Positions 26,073 through 34,578 are shown, numbered from the stretch's first letter. The stretch: 64,000 bases of DNA from Microbacterium sp. RU33B (GCF_900155915.1 NZ_FTPO01000001.1:930001-994000); one strand, 5' to 3'. Translations and numbers: made by a program. Notes: generated from the sequence alone by a model not told the origin.

Positions 26073-26944
26073 GCGGATCTCCTCTCTGCGGAGCGCGCGC
26101 GACGAGGCGGGCGTCCGATCATCGCTCGTGCGGCGATCGCGGCTTTCACGGGGTCGGGCACGCGCACCCGGCCCTCGTGCGGGCGGCGCAGTCGCGCCGC
26201 GAGCTCGGCGAACAGATCGTGTGCGACAGTGACGGCTCGCCGGCAGTCGGCGGGGAGCGACGGGATGACGGCGGCAGCCGCATCGAGATCCGCATCGATC
26301 TGATCCAGCACCTCGTCGCGGGTGTGCGAGCCGTCGCGGAGGCCGAGGTAGTCGCGACCCAGGACGTCGGCGTCGTCGTGCAGGTCGCGGAGGAAGTTGA
26401 CGTCCTGGAATGCCCGTCCGAGGCTCCGTGCTCCATCGACGAGGCGCGCGTCGGCCGGTGCAGGGCGCGAGGACCCGGCGTTGAGGAACGCCTGCAGGCA
26501 CATGAGCCCGACGACCTCAGCGGAGCCGTACACGTACGCGTCGTGCGAGGCGTCGTCGTGGTCGGCGACGTCGAGGTCGGTGCGCATCGAGAGGAAGAAC
26601 GGCGCGATGAGGTCGTCGCCGATGCCGCACTCGCGAGCCGTGCGGGCGAAGGCGTGCACGACGAGGTTCGCGCTGAAGCCCCGGGCGACGGCGGCGGCGG
26701 TCTCGGCCTCGAGCTCGTCGAGCACCGAGCGGGTCTCGTCGGGGGTGAGGCCTGCTGCGGCCGCCGGACCGTCGACGATCTCGTCGGCGACCCGCACGAG
26801 GGCGTAGATCGACTGCACGTGCGGCCGCACACGCGGTCCGAGCAGACGCGAGGCGAGCCCGAAGGAGGTGGAGTAGCCGGCGATGACGACGGATGCCGCC
26901 TCCCGCGCCGTGCGGTCGTACAGGGCGATGCCGGTGAGGGTCAC
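26069..26944 (-). CDS. crtB: Phytoene synthase
   Basis: The 291-residue protein carries the two squalene/phytoene synthase Asp-rich motifs, VADEIVDGP (about residues 52-60) and DVNFLRDLHDDADVLGRDY (about 180-200). It joins two GGPP molecules head to head into phytoene. The start is GTG, overlapping the crtE stop as GTGA (26941-26944). The C-terminus is short and Arg-rich. Confidence 0.93.
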   Translation of the reverse strand: MTLTGIALYDRTAREAASVVIAGYSTSFGLASRLLGPRVRPHVQSIYALVRVADEIVDGPAAAAGLTPDETRSVLDELEAETAAAVARGFSANLVVHAFARTARECGIGDDLIAPFFLSMRTDLDVADHDDASHDAYVYGSAEVVGLMCLQAFLNAGSSRPAPADARLVDGARSLGRAFQDVNFLRDLHDDADVLGRDYLGLRDGSHTRDEVLDQIDADLDAAAAVIPSLPADCRRAVTVAHDLFAELAARLRRPHEGRVRVPDPVKAAIAARAMIGRPPRRARSAERRSA

Positions 26945-28002
26945 GGGCTCCGCTCCGCGATGCTGACCGCGAGGCTGCGGACGAGCTCCCGAGCGGGCTC
27001 GGGGAGCGGGCCCGCGCTGGCGGTCGCGTCATCCAGTGCGTCTTCGATGAGGGAGAGCAGGCGCGAGCGCGCCCCGCTCTCCTCGAGCGCCTGCTGTGCT
27101 TCGCGCACGGCGACGGGGCCCGTCCAGGCGAGGGAGAGTGCCTCCGTGACGCGCGGCCAGGAGGCCGTCTCGCGCGCGAGACCGACGAGGGGGGTGAGCT
27201 TGGCCTCCCGCAGGTCGCCGCCCTCGGTGCGGCCGGCCTGCGCGGCCGTTCCGAAGGCGCCGATGAGGTCGTCGACGAGCTGGAACGCGAGTCCGAGGAA
27301 TCCGCCCGCGCGTCGGAGCGACTCGAGCTGGGCGGGCGTCGCCCCCGCCAGCAGGGCGCCCGCGCACAGGGGCGCGGTGAAGGAGTAGACGGCGGTCTTG
27401 TCGTGAGCGGCCGCGAGGAGCGAGTCCGTGTCGGCGTCGTGGGCTCCGACGGCGTTCTCCACGTCGGCCAGCTCACCGGCGGCCGACACGAGCACGGCGT
27501 CGTCGAGCAGTCCGTAGAGCCCTTCACGCACGTGCGACGACAGGTCGGCGAGGGCGATGAGCCGAGCGGCCTCGTGGAGCAGCAGGTCGCCCGCGAGGAT
27601 CGCCGCGGCTTCGCCGAGCAGCGCGGCACCGGCCTCGTCGGCGCCGCGGGCGAGTCCGCGGGCGCGGAACTCGCCGGCCACGTTCGGGATGCCGCGACGC
27701 TCGATGTCGTGGTCGATCACGTCATCGTGCACGACGAACGCCGTGTGCAGCAGCTCGAACGCGGCGGCGACCGAATACAGGGCCGGTGCGTCTTCGAGAT
27801 CTCCGCCGAACGCCTCGAACGCCGAGGCCACGAGCGCCGGGCGGAATCTCTTGCCGCCCTGCGCGGCCCGCGCCGTCGCGTCCGCGAGGGCGGTGAAGGC
27901 TCCGCCGAGTGACCCCGCGCGGCCGCGGATGCGCGAGAGCGCCGCTTCGATCGCGTCGTCGATCGCCACGCGGGCGACGGGGGGCGGGGCCAACGTGCTC
28001 AC
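26941..28002 (-). CDS. crtE: Geranylgeranyl diphosphate synthase
   Basis: The 353-residue trans-prenyltransferase has GGKRFRPALV, the first Asp-rich motif DDVIDHDIERRG and a second motif DDLIGAFG. The latter form (DDLxG) is, as I recall, usual in actinobacterial CrtE/IdsA. It supplies C20 GGPP to CrtB. GTG 28002 overlaps the idi stop. The frame stays open upstream inside idi, but the operon's four-base overlap pattern supports this start. Confidence 0.9.
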   Translation of the reverse strand: MSTLAPPPVARVAIDDAIEAALSRIRGRAGSLGGAFTALADATARAAQGGKRFRPALVASAFEAFGGDLEDAPALYSVAAAFELLHTAFVVHDDVIDHDIERRGIPNVAGEFRARGLARGADEAGAALLGEAAAILAGDLLLHEAARLIALADLSSHVREGLYGLLDDAVLVSAAGELADVENAVGAHDADTDSLLAAAHDKTAVYSFTAPLCAGALLAGATPAQLESLRRAGGFLGLAFQLVDDLIGAFGTAAQAGRTEGGDLREAKLTPLVGLARETASWPRVTEALSLAWTGPVAVREAQQALEESGARSRLLSLIEDALDDATASAGPLPEPARELVRSLAVSIAERSP

Positions 28003-28553
28003 GACGCCCGTCTCTCCTGGGTCGCGGGGGTTCCGAAGAGGCCGAGCTGCTGGGCCTGGAGCACGAGCCACGGGCTGAACGCCCACGGTGTGGCGACGAG
28101 GGAGGTGGCGAGGGCCTCGGGGTCGACCCACTCGGCGTCGACGACCTCGAGCGGGTTGAGGACGGGAACGTCGTTCGTGCGAGCGGTGTACACCGGGCAC
28201 ACCTCGTACTCCACGATGCCGCTCGTGTCGATGGCGCGATAGCGGAACAGCGGCAGCGCCAGCTCGATGTCGAAGAGCTCGATCCCGAGCTCGTATTCGG
28301 CGCGGCGGCGCACGGCCGACAGGACCGGCTCGGCGGGACGGGGGTGACCGCAGAAGGAGTTGCTCCACACGCCGGGCCACGTGGTCTTGCCGAGCGCCCG
28401 ACGGGTGACCAGGACGCGTCCTTCGTCATCGACGACGTGGCAGGAGAACGCGAGATGCAGAGCGGTGTCGGTGCCGTGGACGCTGCTCTTGGGGGCGGTG
28501 CCGATCTCGTTCCCGAGATCGTCGAGCAGGACCACCAGCTCTACCTCTGTCAT
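27999..28553 (-). CDS. idi: Isopentenyl-diphosphate delta-isomerase, type 1
   Basis: The 184-residue Nudix-fold enzyme has the active-site cysteine in SNSFCGHP, RRRAEYELG, and the conserved Glu in EYEVCPVY. It interconverts IPP and DMAPP, which the downstream GGPP synthase and the C50 elongase both need. It is the first gene of the seven-gene carotenoid operon. ATG 28553 follows GAGGAGGACAG. The promoter -10 (TAAACT) lies inside a palindrome. Confidence 0.92.
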   Translation of the reverse strand: MTEVELVVLLDDLGNEIGTAPKSSVHGTDTALHLAFSCHVVDDEGRVLVTRRALGKTTWPGVWSNSFCGHPRPAEPVLSAVRRRAEYELGIELFDIELALPLFRYRAIDTSGIVEYEVCPVYTARTNDVPVLNPLEVVDAEWVDPEALATSLVATPWAFSPWLVLQAQQLGLFGTPATQERRAS

Positions 28554-28568
28554 CTGTCCTCCTCATTC

Positions 28569-28583
28569 GCTAGTTTATCTAGC
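28569..28583. promoter_or_regulatory. Palindromic operator over the carotenoid promoter
   Basis: GCTAGTTTATCTAGC is a perfect inverted repeat (GCTAG-N5-CTAGC). It fully covers a reverse-strand TAAACT (28577-28572), the likely -10 of idi-crtEBIYeYfEb. It lies between that operon and the divergent MarR gene, so it is the likely MarR binding site. Confidence 0.6.
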
Positions 28584-28629
28584 AATCGATTCTGCACGAT
28601 GATACATAGCCGGAGGAGGGGGTGTCCAC

Positions 28630-29124
28630 GTGGTCGACCTCGCACGGGCGGCAGCGCCCGCCCGCCGGACGCCGCGGTCGTCGCACGATCACGCGGTGAT
28701 CGAGGTGCTGCAGTCGATCCGCGCCCTGAGCGACGCGATGGAGCGCATGCACAGCGGCATGAAGGGCGACATGGACATGAACGCCACGGATGTCGCGGCG
28801 CTGCGGATGCTGATCGTCCGCGAGCAGCGCGGCGTCTCCGTGAGCCCCCATGACCTCGCCCGTCATCTGCGCATCTCCTCCGCGTCGACGACGAAGCTCC
28901 TCGACCGCCTCACCGAATCCGGACACGTGGAGCGCCGGCCCCATCCCAAGGATCGACGTGCTCGCGTCGTGGCGCTCACCGACGCCTCCCGCGCGCTGTT
29001 CTTCCAGCACTTCGGCGAGCGGCTGCGCACGATGCGCGAGGTGGCGAGCGGATATCAGGAGGACGAGCTCCGCGTGATCGCACGCTTCCTCGACGAGCTG
29101 AGCGGCGCCGTCGACCCGGAGTGA
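28630..29124 (+). CDS. MarR-family regulator of the carotenoid operon (CrtR-like)
   Basis: The 164-residue winged-helix protein shows LRMLIVREQRGVSVSPHDLARHLRISSASTTKLLDRL in consecutive segments (recognition helix SSASTTKLLDRL) and the wing HPKDRRARVVALT. It is divergent from the carotenoid operon, exactly as CrtR is in C. glutamicum, where a MarR protein represses crt genes and responds to prenyl diphosphates. That ligand is an inference here. I used GTG 28630; GGAGGAGGG lies 10-18 bases upstream and a TACATA -10 at 28603-28608. Confidence 0.85.
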   Translation: MVDLARAAAPARRTPRSSHDHAVIEVLQSIRALSDAMERMHSGMKGDMDMNATDVAALRMLIVREQRGVSVSPHDLARHLRISSASTTKLLDRLTESGHVERRPHPKDRRARVVALTDASRALFFQHFGERLRTMREVASGYQEDELRVIARFLDELSGAVDPE

Positions 29125-29149
29125 GCGCTCCCGCGCAGGCGGATCCATT

Positions 29150-29181
29150 GCGGCATCCGAGGATCGGCGGGAGGATGCCGC
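29150..29181 (+). promoter_or_regulatory. Hairpin covering the ribosome-binding site of the AAA-like gene
   Basis: GCGGCATCC (29150-29158) and GGATGCCGC (29173-29181) can pair around a 14-base loop. The right arm includes part of the GGGAGG Shine-Dalgarno and ends one base before the ATG at 29183. It could terminate MarR transcripts or limit initiation. Confidence 0.35.
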
Positions 29182-29182
29182 C

Positions 29183-30094
29183 ATGATCTCCGGCGAACTG
29201 TGGGGAGCGCTCGGCGTGGAAGCCGCGCGTGGCGTACGCGCGGTGCTGCGCGAAGCGCTGGATGACGGCGGTCTCGCCTCGGTCGGGACGGTAACGACGA
29301 CCCTTCCGTCCGCCGCGCTGCGGGGCGATGCCGATCTCGCGGTGGACGCGGCTCTCATCGACGTGCGGCCCGTCACCTGGCGCAGCGGCTCGTCTCCCGC
29401 GGACGAGCGGGTGATCGGCGTCACGTACACGTTCCTGGTGTCGATGGAACAGGCGAGCAGCGCGCCGTCCGACGATCTCGTCATCCGCGCGTTCGGTGCG
29501 ATCGCGGGAAGGCTCGCCGAGCGGCCGGTCCGCCTGTACGTCTCGCCGACGCTGGGTGCCCTGGGGGCGCTCGTCTTCACGCGTGGCGATCTCGGTCTCG
29601 CAGACCAGGCCGCGGTGTTCACGGCATCCGGTCAGTCGTTCGCCCGAGCCGCCGTCTTCCATGTGCGGGTGTCGCGCGGGATCGGCGAGCCGGACATCCC
29701 CGCTCCCCGCGCGCTCCCCGGCGTCGTGGCGTGGCAGGGGGAGCGCCGGTTCGTCGTCGTCCACGGAGGCACCCCGCACCTGCGCCGCGCCGTCGCGGAG
29801 GCGATCGCGGGCAGCGCGACGATCGCGCACGTGGATCTCGGGCAGGTCGAGAGCGCGTGGATCGGGGAGACCGAGAAGGGCATCGCCGCAGCGCTGGACG
29901 CCGTATCCGCGACCGGCGCCGTCCTTCTCTTCGACGAAGCCGATGCGCTCTTCGCGCGGCGCACGGAGGTGCGCGACGCGCACGACAGGTACGCGGCGAT
30001 CGTCGTCACGACGGCCGACGGGGGCCTGGCGAAGGAGCTCGCCCGCCGGGGCGCCGAGGTGGTGGATGCCGGCGATGGCGACCCAGCCCGCTGA
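29183..30094 (+). CDS. Unrecognised protein with a degenerate AAA-ATPase C-terminal module
   Basis: The 303-residue protein has two parts. Residues 1-185 are not recognised; a stretch YTFLVSMEQ...DDLVIRAFGAIAG faintly recalls the DUF4255/Pvc16 N-terminal fold. Residues ~190-303 resemble AAA ATPases found with contractile-injection clusters: WIGETEKGI, LLFDEADALFARR (Walker B) and EVRDAHDRYA are clear. The Walker A region reads VVHGGTPHLRRAVAEAI, with no GxxxxGK[ST], and the protein stops shortly after DRYA with no sensor or arginine-finger region. ATP hydrolysis is therefore unlikely. No injection-system genes lie nearby. Confidence 0.65.
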   Translation: MISGELWGALGVEAARGVRAVLREALDDGGLASVGTVTTTLPSAALRGDADLAVDAALIDVRPVTWRSGSSPADERVIGVTYTFLVSMEQASSAPSDDLVIRAFGAIAGRLAERPVRLYVSPTLGALGALVFTRGDLGLADQAAVFTASGQSFARAAVFHVRVSRGIGEPDIPAPRALPGVVAWQGERRFVVVHGGTPHLRRAVAEAIAGSATIAHVDLGQVESAWIGETEKGIAAALDAVSATGAVLLFDEADALFARRTEVRDAHDRYAAIVVTTADGGLAKELARRGAEVVDAGDGDPAR

Positions 30095-30101
30095 CCCGTG
30101 A

Positions 30102-30107
30102 TAGAGT
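30102..30107 (+). promoter_or_regulatory. -10 element of the initiator tRNA gene
   Basis: TAGAGT lies 12 bases before the tRNA 5' end, the right spacing for a short leader. No convincing -35 is seen. Confidence 0.4.
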
Positions 30108-30119
30108 TTTCTCTTGTGA

Positions 30120-30193
30120 CGCGGGGTGGAGCAGCTCGGTAGCTCGCTGGGCTCATAACCCAGAGGTCGCAGGTTCAAATCCTGTCCCCGCAA
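30120..30193 (+). tRNA. Initiator tRNA-fMet (CAT)
   Basis: The cloverleaf is complete. The acceptor CGCGGGG pairs with CCCCGCA, leaving the C1-A72 mismatch that marks bacterial initiator tRNA. The anticodon stem has the three consecutive G-C pairs (GGGCTCATAACCC), also diagnostic of fMet. The T-arm holds GGTTCAAATCC. CCA is not encoded. It is followed at once by a strong terminator. Confidence 0.95.
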
Positions 30194-30198
30194 CGAAA

Positions 30199-30232
30199 AG
30201 AAGAAGGCGTCCCTCACGGGGCGCCTTCTTCT
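30199..30232 (+). terminator. Rho-independent terminator of the tRNA
   Basis: AGAAGAAGGCG (30199-30209) pairs with CGCCTTCTTCT (30222-30232), with CCC/GGG inside the loop. A T-rich stretch is part of the right arm. It begins six bases after the tRNA. Confidence 0.8.
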
Positions 30233-30292
30233 CTTGCCCTGCGGACCCCGCGCGGCTTGCCCGGGAGCCCTCGGTGGGGCAAGGATGAACGC

Positions 30293-30799
30293 ATGCCCGA
30301 CCGTGCACGCGACGACCTCGACGACGGGCGTCGCGAGACCGAGGACGAGCGCGCCGACCGCAACTGGCTCGAAGTGCTTCAGGAGCTGCGCGTCCTCCAG
30401 ACCGGCACCCAGATCCTCACCGGCTTCCTCCTCGCCCTCGCATTCCAGCCGGCGTTCGCCGACCTGAGCGAGGGGCAGCGGGCCTTCTACCTCGTGCTCG
30501 TGGTGCTGTCCGCGTTGAGCGCCATCATCGCGCTCGCGCCCGTCGCGCTGCACCGGGCGCTCTTCCGCGGCCGCGCGAAGCCGATCGTGGTGTCCTACGG
30601 GCATGCGGCGCTGGTGACGGCCCTCGTGGCGGTCGCAGCCTTGCTGACAGGGGTCGTCGGCTTCGTGTTCGACGTCGTGGTGGGCGCCGGGACGACGTGG
30701 GTCGCGGTCGCCGCACTCGGCGGAGTGCTCGTGGTGCTGTGGGTCGTCGTGCCTGCGTTCGTGCGCGCACGGCACTACTCGGCGGAGACCCGGCGATGA
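30293..30799 (+). CDS. Four-helix membrane protein (DUF6328-like)
   Basis: The 168-residue protein has a charged N-terminus, then the motif NWLEVLQELRVLQTGTQILTGFLLALAFQPAF in two segments. Four membrane helices (about 45-62, 75-95, 112-135 and 140-160) complete it. The ELR-x-QTG-x-Q motif matches the DUF6328 family of actinobacterial membrane proteins of unknown function. ATG 30293 has AAGGA eight bases upstream. Its stop overlaps the next start (ATGA), so it is co-transcribed with the amidohydrolase. Confidence 0.75.
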   Translation: MPDRARDDLDDGRRETEDERADRNWLEVLQELRVLQTGTQILTGFLLALAFQPAFADLSEGQRAFYLVLVVLSALSAIIALAPVALHRALFRGRAKPIVVSYGHAALVTALVAVAALLTGVVGFVFDVVVGAGTTWVAVAALGGVLVVLWVVVPAFVRARHYSAETRR

Positions 30800-31593
30800 C
30801 CGCCGTGGCCGTCGCGCAGTTCGCGCCATCCGCCGACGAGGAGGACAACCTCGCCGTGATCCGCCGGCTGACGGCGACGGCCGCGGAGCGCGGAGCGCGC
30901 GTGGTGGTGTTCCCCGAGTACGCGAGCTATTTCGTCGACCCCTTCGACGCATCGCTCGCCGAGCACGCGCAGGACCTGGACGGGCCCTTCGCGGCCGCCC
31001 TCACGGCGTTGGCGGCACAGCACGACGTTCACATCGTCGCGGGTCTGGTGGAGCATGCCGATGACCAGCGGCGCGTGCGGAACACGGTCATCGCCGTGAG
31101 CGCCGCGAGCATCGTCGCGCGCTACCGCAAGCTGCACCTCTACGACGCCTTCGGACAGCGGGAATCGGACTGGGTCGAGGCGGGCCGGTCGGGAGAGCCC
31201 GAGACGTTCGAGGTCGACGGTCTGCGCTTCGGCCTGATGACCTGCTACGACATTCGGTTCCCCGAGGTGGGACGCCTGCTCGCCGACGCGGGTGCCGAGG
31301 TGTTCCTCATCCCGGCGGAGTGGGTGCGCGGTCCGCTCAAGGAGCACCACTGGCGCACGCTGGTGCAGGCGCGCGCCATCGAGAACACGGTGTTCGTCGC
31401 GGCGGCCGACCATCCGCCGCCGCTCGGCATCGGGTGCTCGATGATCGTCGATCCCCAGGGCGTCGAGATCGCCGCGATCGGAACAACGACGGATGTCGCC
31501 GTGGGCCACCTCGATCCCTCGGCCGTCGAGCGGGTTCGGCGGGTCAACCCCGCGCTGGCTCTGCGCCGGTTCCGCGTCGAGGCGAAGGACTGA
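30796..31593 (+). CDS. Carbon-nitrogen hydrolase (nitrilase superfamily amidase)
   Basis: The 265-residue enzyme has the full catalytic triad of the nitrilase fold: Glu in VVFPEYASYF, Lys in YRKLHLYDAFG and Cys in MTCYDIRFPE. Members include omega-amidase (Nit2), deaminated-glutathione amidase (Nit1) and N-carbamoyl hydrolases. The sequence does not settle the substrate, though the motif spacing and length fit the Nit1/Nit2 group. It overlaps the upstream gene by four bases and is convergent with the aminotransferase gene, with which an omega-amidase could work. Confidence 0.85.
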   Translation: MTAVAVAQFAPSADEEDNLAVIRRLTATAAERGARVVVFPEYASYFVDPFDASLAEHAQDLDGPFAAALTALAAQHDVHIVAGLVEHADDQRRVRNTVIAVSAASIVARYRKLHLYDAFGQRESDWVEAGRSGEPETFEVDGLRFGLMTCYDIRFPEVGRLLADAGAEVFLIPAEWVRGPLKEHHWRTLVQARAIENTVFVAAADHPPPLGIGCSMIVDPQGVEIAAIGTTTDVAVGHLDPSAVERVRRVNPALALRRFRVEAKD

Positions 31594-31602
31594 TCCGGAG
31601 GG

Positions 31603-32802
31603 TCAGGTGAGGGCTGCGAGCCGGGAGGCCGCATCCTCGAGCACCTCGACGCGCTTGCACGCGGCGAACCGCACGAGGCCGGCGTAGTCGCCGCGGTGCT
31701 CGGGCGTCACGAAGGCCGTGAGCGGAATCGCCACGACCCCGGCACGCTCGGGGAGTTCGCGGCAGAAGTCATCGGCATCCGTCGCACCCAGGGCAGTGGC
31801 ATCCGCGACCGTGAAGTACGAGCCGGAGGGCGTCGACACCTCGAAGCCGGCGGCCCGGAGCCCGACGCCGAGCAGATCGCGCTTGGCCTGAAGGGTGGCG
31901 GCCGCCCCCGCGAAGTACTCGTCGGGGAGGCGCAGGCCGGTGGCGATCGCCGGCTGGAACGGCGCGCCGTTGACGTACGTCAGCCACTGCTTGACCGCGA
32001 CCACGGCGTCGATCAGATCGGCCGGACCGGAGACCCACCCGATCTTCCATCCCGTCGTGGAGAAGGTCTTGCCGCCCGAGGAGAGCGAGAGCGTGCGCTC
32101 GCGGGCCCCCGGAAGCGTCGCGATCGGCACGTGAGGCCGGTCGAACACCAGGTGCTCGTACACCTCGTCCGTGACGATCACGACGTCGTGCGCGTGTGCC
32201 AGGCGCACGATCTCGTTCCGTGTCTCGGCGGAGAACACCGCACCCGTCGGGTTGTGGGGATCGTTCACGACGATCAGGCGCGTGCGGTCGGTCACGGCAT
32301 CCCGCAGGCGATCGAGGTCGGGCTGGAAGTCCGGCCAGCGCAGAGGCACGGTGACCAGTCGCGCGCCCGCCAGCCCGGCGACGGCGGCGTAGGCGTCGTA
32401 GAACGGCTCGAACACGACGACCTCGTCTTCCGGGCCGTCCACGAGCGCCAGGAGGGTCGCGGCCAGGGCCTCCGTCGCTCCCGCCGTCACGAGGATCTCG
32501 CGTCCGGGGTCCACCTGCAGTCCGTAGAAGCGCTCCTGGTGCTCCGATATCGCCGACAGCAGATCCGGGATGCCGCGTCCCGGCGGGTACTGGTTGACGC
32601 CGCTCGAGATGGCCTGGCGCGCCGCCTCGATCACTTCGGGCGGTCCGTCCTCGTCCGGAAAGCCCTGACCGAGGTTGATCGCGCCGGTTCGGACCGCGAG
32701 GCCCGTCATCTCCGCGAAGATGGTGGGACGCGTCGATCCGTCCGGACCGATGAGTCCTGCGCCTGCGGCGGCACGGCGCCACGCGCCGGGAATGTCTCGC
32801 AT
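31603..32802 (-). CDS. Class I/II PLP-dependent aminotransferase
   Basis: The 399-residue enzyme has INLGQGFPD near the N-terminus, VNDPHNPTGAV, TDEVYEHLVFD, and the PLP lysine in SLSSGGKTFSTTGWKIGW. These features fit the group containing methionine/kynurenine aminotransferases and the actinobacterial N-succinyl-diaminopimelate aminotransferase DapC; I cannot choose between them. ATG 32802 has a TAGCGT (reverse strand, 32815-32810) seven bases upstream. The neighbouring omega-amidase-like gene hints at glutamine-transaminase chemistry. Confidence 0.85.
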   Translation of the reverse strand: MRDIPGAWRRAAAGAGLIGPDGSTRPTIFAEMTGLAVRTGAINLGQGFPDEDGPPEVIEAARQAISSGVNQYPPGRGIPDLLSAISEHQERFYGLQVDPGREILVTAGATEALAATLLALVDGPEDEVVVFEPFYDAYAAVAGLAGARLVTVPLRWPDFQPDLDRLRDAVTDRTRLIVVNDPHNPTGAVFSAETRNEIVRLAHAHDVVIVTDEVYEHLVFDRPHVPIATLPGARERTLSLSSGGKTFSTTGWKIGWVSGPADLIDAVVAVKQWLTYVNGAPFQPAIATGLRLPDEYFAGAAATLQAKRDLLGVGLRAAGFEVSTPSGSYFTVADATALGATDADDFCRELPERAGVVAIPLTAFVTPEHRGDYAGLVRFAACKRVEVLEDAASRLAALT

Positions 32803-32902
32803 CCCGCACACGCTACTCGCATAGGGCCATCCCATCCGGAGCATAAGGAACGCACAGCAACGCGGGGCATCGTGGGTGATGCCTGGTCAGAAGGAGCACA
32901 TG

Positions 32903-34567
32903 ATGAGCGACACTCAGGGCGACCGCCCCGCCGACAACACCCCCGACGCAGCCACGACGCCGGATGCGGAGACGCAGCCGGTCGCGCCGCCTCAGCCCGC
33001 GGCGCCGACGCCGCCGGTGCCGCCCCTCGCGGCGCCCGCTCCTGCGCAGCCGGCCTCGGCGCACGCGAACGCCCCGCAGGCATCCGCCCCGCCGCAGTCG
33101 GCGCCCGGCGGATGGCAGCCGCCCCAGGGTGCCGCACCCCAGAATGCGCGCCCGGCATATCCGGCGAGCCAGCCCGCCCACCCCGGGCACGCGCCCCAGG
33201 GGTACGGTGCTCCGCGCCCTCAGGGGTACGCCGGACAGCCGTCGCAGCCGGGAGCGCAGCAGTACGCGTCGTCGTTCGGCGCTGCCGCACACAATCAGAC
33301 GCAGCCCACGCTCCCCATCGGACCGGCCACGGGCGCCGCTCCGACGGTCGCCCCGGCGGAGAAGAAGAAGTCCGGCGCCGGGAAGGTCGCGGGGCTCCTC
33401 ATCGCCGCCGCTCTCGTGGGCGGGGCGGCGGGCCTCGGCGGCTCCGCGGCCGGTGTGGCTCTCTTCACCCCCGCCGCATCGTCGCCGGCCGCCGGGCCCT
33501 CGACGGTCACGGTGAACAACGACGACTCGGTCAACCAGACGACGGCGATCTCGGCGAAGGTCGTGCCGAGCGTCGTGACGATCTCCGCCTCCGACGGCTC
33601 CAGCGGCGGCACCGGCTCGGGCGTCGTCCTCACCGAGGACGGCTACGTGGTGACCAACACGCACGTCGTGACGCTCGATGGGGCCACCGCCGATGCGGCG
33701 ATCCGCGTCACCACCTCCGACGGCAAGGTCTACGACGCCACGATCGTCGGCACCGACCCGACCTACGATCTCGCGGTCATCAAGCTCGAGGACGCCGAAG
33801 GTCTCACCCCGATCGAGTTCGCCGATTCGTCGGAGCTCAACGTGGGCGACCAGACGGTCGCGATCGGCGCCCCGCTCGGACTGTCGAACACCGTCACGAC
33901 CGGCATCGTGAGCGCCCTCAACCGCTCGATCGAGATCGCGTCCTCCGCGGTGCCCGACACCGAGTCGCAGCAGGACGGCGACACCGGTCAGCCCGAAGAG
34001 GGTGACGGCGGCGGATTCCGCTTCGACTTCGGCCAGGGTCAGAGCCAGCAGCAGCCCACGAGCTCGATCTCGATCGCGGTGATCCAGACGGACGCCGCCA
34101 TCAACCCCGGGAACTCGGGCGGAGCGCTCGTCGACGCGGAGGGCAAGCTCATCGGCATCAACGTCGCGATCGCCTCGGCGGGATCCTCGTCGGGGCAGGC
34201 AGGATCGATCGGCGTCGGGTTCTCGATCCCGTCGAACGTGGTCCAGCGCATCTCGGACGAGATCATCGAGAACGGCGCAGCGACCCACGGCCTGCTCGGC
34301 GCCACGGTGCAGGCCGCGGCATCCGTCGAAGGCTCGACCATCACGGGCGCCTACATCAAGGAGATCACCCGCGGCGGGGCGGCGGATGCTGCGGGCCTCC
34401 GCGCCGGCGACATCGTGACCTCGTTCAACGGGTTCCCCATCACCGACGCCACCGACCTCACCGCTCAGGTGCGTGCCGCCGCGGCCGGCAGCGAGGCGAA
34501 GCTGACGTATGTCCGCGATGGAGAGTCGACGACGGTCGACGTCACGCTCGGCGAGCTTCCCCAGTAG
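32903..34567 (+). CDS. HtrA-like S1C serine protease with PDZ domain
   Basis: The 554-residue protein has a Pro/Ala/Gln-rich cytoplasmic region (1-~150), one membrane helix (about 163-190), a trypsin-like domain and a C-terminal PDZ. The catalytic residues are visible: His in VVTNTHVV, Asp in PTYDLAVIKL and Ser in NPGNSGGAL. It should degrade or sense misfolded proteins outside the membrane. ATG 32903 is preferred to ATG 32900 because AAGGAG (32891-32896) is then six bases away. An acidic insert (QDGDTGQPEEGDGGG) interrupts the protease domain. Confidence 0.92.
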   Translation: MSDTQGDRPADNTPDAATTPDAETQPVAPPQPAAPTPPVPPLAAPAPAQPASAHANAPQASAPPQSAPGGWQPPQGAAPQNARPAYPASQPAHPGHAPQGYGAPRPQGYAGQPSQPGAQQYASSFGAAAHNQTQPTLPIGPATGAAPTVAPAEKKKSGAGKVAGLLIAAALVGGAAGLGGSAAGVALFTPAASSPAAGPSTVTVNNDDSVNQTTAISAKVVPSVVTISASDGSSGGTGSGVVLTEDGYVVTNTHVVTLDGATADAAIRVTTSDGKVYDATIVGTDPTYDLAVIKLEDAEGLTPIEFADSSELNVGDQTVAIGAPLGLSNTVTTGIVSALNRSIEIASSAVPDTESQQDGDTGQPEEGDGGGFRFDFGQGQSQQQPTSSISIAVIQTDAAINPGNSGGALVDAEGKLIGINVAIASAGSSSGQAGSIGVGFSIPSNVVQRISDEIIENGAATHGLLGATVQAAASVEGSTITGAYIKEITRGGAADAAGLRAGDIVTSFNGFPITDATDLTAQVRAAAAGSEAKLTYVRDGESTTVDVTLGELPQ

Positions 34568-34578
34568 TCGAAGGTCCA

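Noticed and set aside
26941..28002. Loss of the second Asp-rich motif in CrtE
   Set aside because: DDLIGAFG looked degenerate beside DDxxD, but the DDLxG form is, as I recall, normal in actinobacterial GGPP synthases.
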